Source of the DNA: Megalopta genalis
Taxonomy: Eukaryota; Arthropoda; Insecta; Hymenoptera; Halictidae
Direction: 5' to 3'
Length of the DNA: 64,000 nt
Assembly (NCBI RefSeq): GCF_051020955.1
Contig: NW_027476506.1
Span: 1 to 64,000, forward strand
Shown: piece by piece, positions 34,201-47,544 of the stretch
How positions within the stretch are numbered: position 1 is the stretch's first letter
How the letters are laid out: every line of letters starts with the position of its first letter
Program-made: the position numbers and the translations under genes
The notes under the pieces: model-generated
Told to the model about the DNA's origin: nothing
The model's database searches: none
Seen by the model: only the letters and a program-made list of their open reading frames with translations

Positions 34201-35000
34201 AGCTTCAAATACTAAGAGAATATACGTAAAAGAGCTTCAAATGCAGGCGAAACAAACGAGTTAGATTCAAATCCATGTGAAATACATGATTTAGATTCAA
34301 ATCAATTCGAAGTAGGAGACATAGCTTCAAATCCAAGCGGGTCACGTGATTTAGCTACAAATCAGTGCGAAGTATAAGGCTCAGATTCAAATCCATGCGA
34401 ATCTAATGGTTCGGCTTCAAATACTTGTGAAATACATGATTTAGCTTCAACTGCATGCGAAACAAACGATTTAGCTTCAAATCCATGCGAAACACATGAT
34501 TTAGCTTCAAATCAAAGCGACGTAGAAGGTTTAGCTTCAAATGCGTCCGAAACAAATGATTTAGTTTCAAATACTTGAGATATAAGTGATATAGATTCAA
34601 ATACTTGCGATATGAGTGATATAGCTTCAAATGCAGGCGAAACAGAAGAGTTAGCGTCAAATCCATGCGGAACGAATGATTTAGCTTCAAATACTTGCTG
34701 TATAAATGAAAGAGCTTCAAATGCAGGCGAAACAAACGAGTTAGCTTCTAATCAATGCGAAACACATGATTTAGCTTCAAATCAATGCGAAGTAGAAGGC
34801 TTATAATAAAATCCATGCAAGTCAAATGGTTTAGCTTCAACTTCTTGTGATATACATGGTTTAGCTCCGAACGACGCGAAACAAATGATTTAGCTTCAAA
34901 TCAATGCGAAGTAGAAGGCTTATCTTCAAATCCGTGCGAAAGGAAAGATTTAGCTTTAAATACTTGCGAATATAAGTGATACAGCTTCAAATGCAGGCGA
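31300..35000. repeat. Diverged satellite stretch
   Basis: Units here vary more than elsewhere in block C: many single-base changes, several units of unusual length (for example near 31328, 31460, 31695, 33310, 33955 and 34215) and short reading frames on both strands. The 700-bp segment at 32374-33071 is an exception. This looks like an older, less homogenised part of the array. Confidence 0.6.
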
Positions 35001-35799
35001 AACAAACGAGTTAGCTTCAAATCCATGCGAAACACATGATTTAGCTGCAAATCAATGCGATGTAGAAAGTTTGGCTTCAATCCAATGCGACACAAATGAT
35101 TCAGCGTCAGATATTTGCGATATAATTGATATGGCTTCAAATGCAGGGGAAACAAACGAGTTAGCTTCAAATCCATGCAAAACACATGATTAAGCTTCAA
35201 ATCAATGCGATGTAGAAGGTTTAGCTTCAAATCCATGCGACACAAATGATTTAGCGTCAGATACTTGCGATATAAGTGATATAGCTTCAAATGCAGGGGA
35301 AACAAACGAGTTAGCTTCAAATCCATGCAAAACACACGATTAAGCTTCAAATCAATGCTATGTGGAAGGTTTAGCTTAAAAAACAATACGGCACAAATGA
35401 TTTAGATTCAGATACTTGCGATATGAGTGATAGAGCTTCATATGCAGACGAAACAAACGAGTTAGCTTCAAATCCAAGCGAAACACATGATTTAGCTTCA
35501 AATCCATGCGACACAAATGATTTAGCATCAGATACATGCGATATAAGTGATATAACTTCAAATGAATGCGAAACAAACGAGTTAGCTTCAACTCCATGCG
35601 AAGCACATAATTTAGCTTCAAATCAATGCGATCTAGAAGGTTTAGCTTCAAATCAATGCGATGTAGAAGGTTTAACTTCAAATCCATGCGACACAAATGA
35701 TTTAGCATCAGATACTTGCGATATAAGCGATATAGCTTCAAATGAATGCGAAACAAATGAGGTAGCATCAAATCCATGCGAAACACATAATTCAGCTTC

Positions 35800-36350
35800 A
35801 AATCAATGCGATGTAGAAGGTTTAGCTTCAGATCCATGCGAAACACATGATTTAGCTTCAAATTCATGCGAAACAAATGGTTTAGATTATTATTCATGCG
35901 AAACAACATGGTTTAGCTTAATATCGATGCGAAACAAATCGTTCAGCTTCAAATACTTGTGATATACATGATTTAGCTTCAACTGCATGCGAAACAAGCG
36001 AGTTATCTTGAAATCCATGCGAAATACATGAATTACCTTTAAATCCATGCGAAACGATGGTTTAGCTTCAAATACTTGTTTTATACATGAATTGGCTTCA
36101 ACTACATGCGAATCAAACGGGTTAGCATCAAATCCAAGCGAAACACATGATTTAGCTTCAAATCAATGCGAAGTAGAAGGCTTAGCTTCAAATGCATGTG
36201 AAACAAAATCTTTAGCTTCATATACTTGTGATATACATGATTCAGCTTCAACTGCATGCAAAACAAACGAGTTAGCTTCAAATTCAGGCGAAACGAATGA
36301 TTTAGCATCAAATCAATGCGAAGTAGAAGGCTTATCTTCGAATCCATGCG
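35800..36350 (+). repeat. 550-bp segment repeated at 36997-37547
   Basis: The distance is 1197 bp, not a multiple of 30. Both copies carry the same aberrant units (GAAACAACATGG, GCGAAACGATGG), which account for the odd spacing. Confidence 0.8.
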
Positions 36351-39300
36351 AAATAAATCGTTTTGCTTCAAATTTTTGTGATATACATGATTTAGCTTCA
36401 AATGGAGGCGATACAAACGAGTTAGCTTCAAATACATGCGAAACTCATAATTCAGCTTCAAATTGATTCGAAAAACTTGATTTAGCTTAATATTCATGCG
36501 AAACAAATGGTTCAGCTTGAAATACTTGTGATATACATGATTTTGCTTCAACATCATGTGAAACAAACTTGTTAGATTCAAATTCAAGCGAAACACATAA
36601 TTCAGCTTCAAATCAATGCGAAGTAGAAGGCTTAGCTTCAAATCCATGCGAAAAGAATTATTTAGCTTGAAGTTCTTGCGAATATAAGTGGTATAGCTTC
36701 AAATCAATGCGAAGAGGTTTAGCATCAAACACTTGTGATATACATGATTTATCTTCAACTGTATGCGAAACAAACGAGTTAGCTTCAAATCCAAGCGAAA
36801 CGCATGATTTAGCTTCAAATTCATGCGAAGCACATGGTTTAGATTAATATTGATTCGAAAGAAATGGTTTAGCTTAATATTCATGCGAAACAAATGTTTC
36901 AGCTTGAAATACTTGTGATATACATGATTTAGCTTCAACTGCATGCAGAACAAACGAGTTAGCTTCAAATCCAAAGGAAACACATGATTTAAATTCAAAT
37001 CAATGCGATGTAGAAGGTTTAGCTTCAGATCCATGCGAAACACATGATTTAGCTTCAAATTCATGCGAAACAAATGGTTTAGATTATTATTCATGCGAAA
37101 CAACATGGTTTAGCTTAATATCGATGCGAAACAAATCGTTCAGCTTCAAATACTTGTGATATACATGATTTAGCTTCAACTGCATGCGAAACAAGCGAGT
37201 TATCTTGAAATCCATGCGAAATACATGAATTACCTTTAAATCCATGCGAAACGATGGTTTAGCTTCAAATACTTGTTTTATACATGAATTGGCTTCAACT
37301 ACATGCGAATCAAACGGGTTAGCATCAAATCCAAGCGAAACACATGATTTAGTTTCAAATCAATGCGAAGTAGAAGGCTTAGCTTCAAATGCATGTGAAA
37401 CAAAATCTTTAGCTTCATATACTTGTGATATACATGATTCAGCTTCAACTGCATGCAAAACAAACGAGTTAGCTTCAAATTCAGGCGAAACGAATGATTT
37501 AGCATCAAATCAATGCGAAGTAGAAGGCTTATCTTCGAATCCATGCGATACACAAGATTTAGCTTCAAATCAATGCAATGTAGTAGGTTCAGCTTCAAAT
37601 CCATGCGGCACATATGATTTAGCTTCAAATATTTGCGATATAAGTAATTTAGATTCAACTGCAGGCGAAACGAACGAGTTAGCATCAAATCCATGCGCAA
37701 CACATGATTTAGCTGCAAATCATTGCGATGTAGTAGGTTTAGCTTCAAAACAATAAGAGGTAGAAGGTTTAGCATCAAATCAATAGAATGTAGAAGGTTT
37801 AGCTTCAAATCAAGGCGATGTTAAGGTTTAGCTTCAAATCCATACGAAACACATTTATTTAGCTTCAAATCAATTCGAAGGACAAGGCTTAGATTCAAAT
37901 CCATGCGAAACAAATGATTTAGCTTCAAATCAATGCGATGTAGAAGGTTTAGCATCAAATCCATGCGATACACAAGATTTAGCTTCAAATCAATGCGATG
38001 TAGTAGGTTCAGCTTCAAATCCATGCGGCACATATGATTTAGTTTCAAATACGTGCGATATAAGTGATATAGTTTCAAATGGAGGCGAAACGAACGAGTT
38101 AGCTTCAAATCCATGCGATACACAAGATTTAGCTTGAAATCAATGTGATGTAGTAGGTTCAGCTTCAAATCCATGCGATACACATGATTTAGCTTCAAAT
38201 ACTAGCGATATAAGTAATGTAGATTCAACTGCAGGCGAAAGGAACGAGTTAGCTTCAAATCCATGCGAATCAAATGGTTTAGCTTCAAATGCTTTTGATA
38301 TACGTTATTTAGATTGAACTGCATGCGCAACGAACGAGTTAGCTTCAAATCCATGCAAAACACATGACTTAGCTTCAAATCAATGCGATGTAGAAGGTTC
38401 AGCTTCATAGGTTCAGGGACATATGATTTAGCTTCAAATACTTGCGATATAAGTGATATAGTTTCAAATGGAGGCGAATCGAACGAGTTAGCTTCAAATC
38501 CATGCGAAACACATGATTCAGCTGCAAATCAATGCGATGCAGAAGGTTTAGCTTGAAATCCATGCCAAACACATGATTTAGCTTCAAATCCATGGGATGT
38601 AGAAGGTTTAGCTTCAAATCCATGCGAAACACATTATTTAGCTGCAAATCAGTGCGAAGTAGAAGGCTCAGGTTCAAATCCATGCGATTCAAATGGTTCA
38701 TCTTCAAATACTTGTGAAAGACATGATTTAGCTTCAACTGCATGCGAAACACATGATTTAGCTTCAAATCAATGCGTTGTAGAAGGTTTAGATTCAAATC
38801 CATGCAAAACACGTGATTTAACTTCCAATTAATGCGAAGTAGAAGGCTTAGCTTCAAATCCATGCGAATCAAATGGTTTAGCTTCAAATACTGGTGATAT
38901 AGGTTATTTAGATTTAACTGCATGCGCAACGAAAGAGTTAGCTTCAAATCACTGCGAAACATATGATTTAGCAGCAAATCAATGCGATGAAGAAGGTTTA
39001 GCTTCAAATCCATGCGAAACAAATGATATAGCTTCAAACACTTGGGGTGTAAGTGATATAGCTTCAAATGAAGACTAATCAAACGAGTTAGCTTCAAAAT
39101 CCACGCGATACACATGATTTAGCTTCAAATACTAGCGATATAAGTAATGTAGATTCAACTGCAGGCGAAACGAACGAGTTAGCTTCAAATCCATGCGAAA
39201 CACATGATTTAGCTGCAAATCATTGCGATGTAGAAGGTTTAGCTTCAAAACAATAAGAGATAGAAGGTTTAGCTTCAAATCAATAGAATGTAGAAGGTTT

Positions 39301-42300
39301 AGCTTCAAATCAAGGCGATGTTAAGGTTTAGCTTCAAATCCATACGAAACACATTTATTTAGCTTCAAATCAATTCGAAGTACAAGGCTTAGATTCAAAT
39401 CCATGCGAAACAAATGATTTAGCTTCAAATCAATGCGATGTAGAAGGTTTAGTATCAAATCCATGCGATACACAAGATTTAGCTTCAAATCAATGCGATG
39501 TAGAAGGTTTAGCTTCAAATCCATACGAAACAATTGATTTAGCTTCAAATCAATTCGAAGGACAAGGCTTAGATTCAAATCCGTGCGAAACAAATGATTT
39601 AGCTTCAAATCAATGCGATGTAGAAGGTTTAGCTTCAAATCCATGCGATGTAGATGGTTTGCTTCAAATTCATGCGACACACAAGATTTAGCTTCTAATC
39701 AATGCGATGTAGTAGGTTCAGCTACAAATCCATGCGATATAAGTGATATAGCTTCAAAAGTAGGGGGAACAAACGAGGTAGCTTCATATCCATGCGAAAC
39801 AAATGGTTTAGCTACAAATACTTGTGATATAAATTATTTAGATACAACTGCATGCGAAACTAACGAGTTAGCTTCAAATCCATGCAAAACACATGATTTA
39901 GCTTCAAATCAATGCGATGTAGAAGGTTTAGCTTCAAATCTATGCGAAACACATGATTCAGCTGCAAATCAATGCGATGTAGAAGGTTTAGCTTCAAATC
40001 CATGCGAGACACATGACTTAGCTGCAAATCAATGCGATGTAGAAGGTTTAGCTTCAAATCCACGCGAAACATATGATTTAGCTTCACACACTTGGGGTAT
40101 AAGTGATATAGCTTCAAATGCTTACTAATCAAACGAGTTAGCTTCAAAATCCACGCGATACACATGATTTAGCTTCAAATACTTGCGATATAAGTGATGT
40201 AGAATCAACTGCAGGCGAAACGAACGAGTTAGCTTCAAATCCATTCAAAACTCATGATTTAGCAGCAAATCAATGTGATGTAGAAGGTTTAGTTTCAAAT
40301 CCATGCGATACACAAGATTTAGCTTCAAATCAATACGATGTAGTAGGCTCAGCATCAAATCCATGCCATATAAGTGATATAGCTTCATAACCAGGAGGAA
40401 CAAACGAGGTAGCTTCAATTCCATGCGAAACAAATGATTTAGCTTCAAATCAATGCGTAGTAGAAGGCGTAGCTTCAAATCCATGTGAAACAAATGGTTT
40501 AGCTTCAAATCATTGCGATGTAGAAGGTTTAGCTTCAAATCAGTGCGATACACATGATTTAGCTGCAAATCAATGCGATATAGAAGGTTTAGCTTCAAAT
40601 CCACGCGATACACTAGATTTAGCTGCAAATCATTGCAATGTAGAAGGTTTAGCTTCAAAACAATAAGAGGTAGAAGGTTTAGCTTTAAATCAATAGAATG
40701 TAGAAGATTTAGCTTCAAATCAATGCGATGTAGAAAGTTTAGCTTCAAATCCATACGAAACACTTGATTTAGCTTCAAATCAATTCGAAGGACAAGGCTT
40801 AGATTCAAACCCATGCGAAACAAATGATTTAGCTTCAAATCAATGCGATGTAGAAGGTTTAGCTTCAAATCCATGCGATACACAAGATTTAGCTTCAAAT
40901 CAATGCGATGTAGTAGGTTCAGCTTCAAATCCATGCGGCACATATGATTTAGCTTCAAATACTTGCGAAATAAGTGACATAGTTTCAAATGGAGGCGAAA
41001 CGAACGAGTTAGCTTCAAATCCATGCGAGACACATGACTTAGCTTCAACTCAATGCGATGTAGAAGGTTTAGCTTCAAATCCACGCGAAACATATGATAT
41101 AGCTTCAAACACTTGGGGTATAAGTGATATAGCTTCAAATGCAGACTAATCAAACGAGTTAGCATCAAAATCCAAGCGATACACATGATTTAGCTTCAAA
41201 TCAATGTGATGTAGAAGGCTTAGCTTCAAATCCATGTGATACACATGATTAAGCTTCAAATAAATGCGATGTAGATGGTTTGCTTCAAATTCATGCGACA
41301 CACAAGATTTAGCTTCAAATCAATGCGATGTAGTAGGTTCAGCTTCAAATCCATGCGATATAAGTGATATAGCTTCAAAAGTAGGGGGAACAAACGAGGT
41401 AGCTTCAAATCCATGCGAAACAAATGGTTTAGCTACAAATACTTGTGATATAAATTATTTAGCTACAACTGCATGCGAAACTAACGAGTTAGCTTCAAAT
41501 CTATGCGAAACACACGATTTATCTTCAAATCAATGCGATGTAGAAGGTTTAGCTTCAAATCCATGCAAAACACGTGATTTAACTTACAATAAATGCGAAG
41601 TAGAAGGCTTAGCTTGAAATCCATGCGAATCAAATGGTTTAGCTTCAAGTACTTGTGATATACGTTATTTAGATTTAACTGCATGCGCAACGAACGAGTT
41701 ATCTTCAAATCAATGCGAAACACATGATTTAGCTGCAAATCATTGCGATGTAGAAGGTTTAGCTTCAAAACAATAAGAGGTAGAAGGTTTAGCTTCAAAT
41801 CAATAGAATGTAGAAGGTTTAGCTTCAAATCCATGCGATACACAAGATTTAGCTTCAAATCAATGCGATGTAGTAGGTTCAGCTTCAAATCCATGCGGCA
41901 CATATGATTTAGCTTCAAATACTTGCGATATAAGTGACATAGTTTCAAATGGTGGCGAAACGAACGAGTTAGCTTCAAATCCATGCGAGACACATGACTT
42001 AGCTGCAAATCAATGCGATGTAGAAGGTTTAGCTTCAAATCCATACGAAACACTTGATTTAGCTTCAAATTAATTCGAAGGACTAGGCTTAGATTCAAAT
42101 CCATGCGAAACAAATGATTTAGCTTCAAATCAATGCGATGTAGAAGGTTTAGCTTCAAATCAATGCGATGTAGAAGGTTTAGCTTCAAATCCATGCGATA
42201 CACAAGATTTAGCTTCAAATCAATGCGATGTAGTAGGTTCAGCTTCAAATCCATGCGGCACATATGATTTAGCTTCATATACTTGCGATATAAGTGACAT

Positions 42301-43837
42301 AGTTTCAAATGGAGGCGAAGCGAACGAGTTAGCTTCAAATCCATGCGAGAAACATGACTTAGCTTCAAACACTTGGGGTATAAGTGATATAGCTTCAAAT
42401 GCAGACTAATCAAACGAGTTAGCTTCAAAATCCAAGCGATACACATGATTTAGCTTCAAATCAATGTGATGTAGAATGCTTAGCTTCAAATCCATGCGAT
42501 ACACATGATTAAGCTTCAAATCAATGCGATGTAGATGGTTTGCTTCAAATTCATGCGACACACAAGATTTAGCTTCAAATCAATGCGATGTAGTAGGTTC
42601 AGCTTCAAAACCATGCGATATAAGTGATATAGCTTCAAAAGTAGGGGGAACAAACGAGGTAGCTTCAAATCCTTGCGAAACAAATGGTTTAGCTACAAAT
42701 ACTTGTGATATAAATTATTTAGCTACAACTGCATGCAAAACTAACGAGTTAGCTTCAAATCTATGCGAAACACACGAATTATCTTCAAATCAATGCGATG
42801 AAGAAGGTTTAGCTTCAAATCCATGCGAAACAAATGATATAGCTTCAAACACTTGGGGTGTAAGTGATATAGCTTCAAATGAAGACCAATCAAAGGAGTT
42901 AGCTTCAAAATCCTCGCGATACAAATGATTTAGCTTCAAATACTAGCGATATAAGTAATGTAGATTCAACTGCAGGCGAAACGAACGAGTTAGCTTCAAA
43001 TCCATGCGAAACACATGATTTAGCTGCAAATCATTGCGATGTAGAAGGTTTAGCTTCAAAACAATAAGAGGTAGAAGGTTTAGCTTCAAATCAATAGAAT
43101 GTAGAAGGTTTAGCTTCAAATCAATGCGATGTTAAGGTTTAGCTTCAAATCCATACGAAACACATGATTTAGCTTCAAATCAATTCGAAGGACAAGGCTT
43201 AGATTCAAATCCAAGCGAAACAAATAATTTAGCTTCAAATCAATGCGATGTAGAAGGTTTTAGTTTCAAATCCATGCGATACAAAAGATTTAGCTTCAAA
43301 TCAATGCGATGTAGTAGGTTCAGCTTCAAATCCATGCGGCACATATGATTTAGCTTCAAATACTTGCGATATAAGTGACATAGTTTCAAATGGAGGCGAA
43401 ACGAACGAGTTAGCTTCAAATCCATGAGAGACACGTGACTTAGCTTCAAATCAATGCGATGTAGAAGGTTTAGCTTCAAATCCATGCGAAACACATGATT
43501 CAGCTGCAAATCAATGCGATGTAGAAGGTTTAGCTTCAAATCATGCGAAACACATGATTTAGCTTCAAATACTTGCGATATAAGTGATCTAGCTTCAAAT
43601 ACAGGCGAATCGAACGAGTTAGCTTCAAATCCATGCGAAACACATGATTCAGCTGCAAATCAATGCGATGTAGAAGGTTCAGCTTCAAATCCATGCGTAA
43701 CACATGATTCAGCTGCAAATCAATGCGATGTAGAAGGTTTAGCTTCATATCCATGCGAAACAAATGATATAGCTTCAAACACTTGGGGTGTAAGTGATAT
43801 AGCTTCAAATGAAGACTAATCAAAGGAGTTAGCTTCA

Positions 43838-46175
43838 AAATCCTCGCGATACACATGATTTAGCTTCAAATACTAGCGATATAAGGAATGTAGATTCAAC
43901 TGCAGGCGAAACGAACGAGTTAGCTTCAAATCCATGCGAAACACATGATTTAGCTGCAAATCATTGAGATGTAGAAGTTTTAGCTTCAAAACAATAAGAG
44001 GTAGAAGGTTTAGCTTCAAATCAATAGAATGTAGAAGGTTTAGCTTCCAATCAATGCGATGTTAATGTTTAGCTTCAAATCCATACGAAACACATGATTT
44101 AGCTTCAAATCAATTCGAAGGACAAGGCTTAGATTCAAATCCATGCGAAACAAATGATTTAGCTTCAAATCAATGCAATGTAGAAGGTTTAGCTTCAAAT
44201 CCATGCGATACACAAGATTTAGCTTCAAATCAAAGCGATGTAGTAGGTTCAGCTTCAAATCCATGCGGCACATATGATTTAGCTTCAAATACTTGCGATA
44301 TAAGTGATGTAGAATCAACTGCAGGCGAAACGAACGAGTTAGCTTCAAATCCATTCAAAACTCATGATTTAGCAGCAAATCAATGTGATGTAGAAGGTTT
44401 AGTTTCAAATCCATGCGATACACAAGATTTAGCTTAAAATCAATGCGATGTAGTAGGCTCAGCTTCAAATCCATGCGATATAAGTGATATAGCTACAAAA
44501 GCAGGAGGAACAAACGAGGTAGCTTCAATTCCATGCGAAACAAATGATTTAGCTCCAAATCAATTCGTAGTAGATGGCGTAGCTTCAAATCCATGTGAAA
44601 CAAATGGTTTATCTTCAAAAGAATGCGATGTAGAAGGTTTATCTTCGAATCCGTGCGATACACAAGATTTAGCTTCAAATCAATGCGATGTAGTAGGTTC
44701 AGCTTCAAATCCATGCGGCACATATGATTTAGCTTCAAATACTTGCGATATAAGTGATATAGTTTCAAATGGTGGCGAAACGAACGAGTTAGTTTCAAAT
44801 CCATGCAAAACACATGATTTAGCTTCAAATCAATGCGATGTAGAAGGTTTAGCTTCAAATCCATACGACACATATGATTTAGCTTCAAATACTTGCGATA
44901 TAAGTGATATAGTTTCAAATGGAGGCGAAACGAACGAGTTAGCTTCAAATCCATTCGAAACTCATGATTTAGCAGCAAATCAATGTGATGTAGAAGGTTT
45001 AGCTTCAAATCCTCGCGATACACATGATTTAGCTTCAAATACTAGCGATATAAGGAATGTAGATTCAACTGCAGGCGAAACGAACGAGTTAGCTTCAAAT
45101 CCATGCGAAACACATGATTTAGCTGCAAATCATTGAGATGTAGAAGTTTTAGCTTCAAAACAATAAGAGGTAGAAGGTTTAGCTTCAAATCAATAGAATG
45201 TAGAAGGTTTAGCTTCCAATCAATGCGATGTTAATGTTTAGCTTCAAATCCATACGAAACACATGATTTAGCTTCAAATCAATTCGAAGGACAAGGCTTA
45301 GATTCAAATCCATGCGAAACAAATGATTTAGCTTCAAATCAATGCAATGTAGAAGGTTTAGCTTCAAATCCATGCGATACACAAGATTTAGCTTCAAATC
45401 AAAGCGATGTAGTAGGTTCAGCTTCAAATCCATGCGGCACATATGATTTAGCTTCAAATACTTGCGATATAAGTGATGTAGAATCAACTGCAGGCGAAAC
45501 GAACGAGTTAGCTTCAAATCCATTCAAAACTCATGATTTAGCAGCAAATCAATGTGATGTAGAAGGTTTAGTTTCAAATCCATGCGATACACAAGATTTA
45601 GCTTAAAATCAATGCGATGTAGTAGGCTCAGCTTCAAATCCATGCGATATAAGTGATATAGCTACAAAAGCAGGAGGAACAAACGAGGTAGCTTCAATTC
45701 CATGCGAAACAAATGATTTAGCTCCAAATCAATTCGTAGTAGATGGCGTAGCTTCAAATCCATGTGAAACAAATGGTTTATCTTCAAAAGAATGCGATGT
45801 AGAAGGTTTAGCTTCGAATCCGTGCGATACACAAGATTTAGCTTCAAATCAATGCGATGTAGTAGGTTCAGCTTCAAATCCATGCGGCACATATGATTTA
45901 GCTTCAAATACTTGCGATATAAGTGATATAGTTTCAAATGGTGGCGAAACGAACGAGTTAGTTTCAAATCCATGCAAAACACATGATTTAGCTTCAAATC
46001 AATGCGATGTAGAAGGTTTAGCTTCAAATCCATACGACACATATGATTTAGCTTCAAATACTTGCGATATAAGTGATATAGTTTCAAATGGAGGCGAAAC
46101 GAACGAGTTAGCTTCAAATCCATTCGAAACTCATGATTTAGCAGCAAATCAATGTGATGTAGAAGGTTTAGCTTC
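43838..46175 (+). repeat. Head-to-tail duplication, 1169-bp period
   Basis: Bases 43838-45006 are repeated directly at 45007-46175. Almost no differences are visible (TTATCTTCG near 44640 against TTAGCTTCG near 45809). The period is one base short of 39 units. The join is near 45007, at the CCTCGCGATACACATG unit. Confidence 0.85.
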
Positions 46176-47544
46176 AAATCCATGCGATACACAAGATTTA
46201 GCTTCAAATCAATGCGATGTAGTAGGCTCAGCTTCAAATCCATGCGATATAAGTGATATAGCTTCATAAGCAGGAGGAACAAATGAGATAGCTTCAATTC
46301 CATGCGAAACAAATGATTTAGCTTCAAATCAATGCGTTGTGGAAGGCGTAGCTTCAAATCCATGTGAAACAAATGGTTTAGCTTCAAATCAATGCGATGT
46401 AGAAGGTTTAGCTTCAAATCCGTGCGATACACATGATTTAGCTGCAAATCAATGCGATATAGAAGGTTTAGCTTCAAATCCACGCGATACACTAGATTTA
46501 GCTGCAAATCATTGCGATGTAGAAGGTTTAGCTTCAAAACAATAAGAGGTAGAAGGTTTAGCTTCAAATCCATGCGATGTAGGAGGTTTAGCTTCAAATC
46601 CATGCGATACACAAGATTTAGCTTCAAATCCATGCGATACACAAGATTTAGCTTCAAATCAATGCGATGTAGTAGGTTCAGCTTCAAATCCATGCGGCAC
46701 ATATGATTTAGATTCAAATACTTGCGATATAAGTGACATAGTTTCAAATGGAGGCGAAACGAACGAGTTAGCTTCAAATCCATGCAAAACACATGATTTA
46801 GCTTCAAATCAATGCGATGTAGAAGGTTTAGCTTCAAATCCATGCGATACACAAGATTTAGCTTCAAATCAATGTGTTGTAGTAGGTTCAGCTTCAAATC
46901 CATGCGATATAAGTGATATAGCTTCAAAAGCAGGAGGAACAAACGAGGTAGCTTCAATTCCTTGCGAAACAAATGATTTAGCTTCAAATCAATGCGAAGT
47001 AGAAGGCGTAGCTTCAAATCCATGCGAAACAAATGGTTTAGCTACAAATACTTGTGATATACATTGCTTAGCTTCAAATCCATGCGAAACACACGATTTA
47101 TCTTCAAATCAAAGCGATGTAGACGGATTAGCTTCAAATCCATGCGATACACAAGATTTAGCTTCAAATCAATGCGATGTAGTAGGTTCAGCTTCAAATC
47201 CATGCGGCATATATGATTTAGCTTCAAATGCTTGCGATATAAGTGATATAGTTTCAAATGGAGGCGAAACGAACGAGTTAGCTTCAAATCCATGCAAAAC
47301 ACATGATTTAGCTTCAAATCAATGTGATGTAGAAGGTTTAGCTTCAAATTCATGCGAAACACATGATTCAGCTGCAAATCAATGCGATGTAGAAGGTTTA
47401 GATTCAAATCCATGCAAAACACGTGGTTTAACTTCCTATTAATGCGAAGTAGAAGGCTTAGCTTCAAATCCATGCGAATCAAATGGTTTAGCTTCCAATA
47501 CTTGTGATATACGTTATTTAGATTGAACTGCATGCACAACGAAC

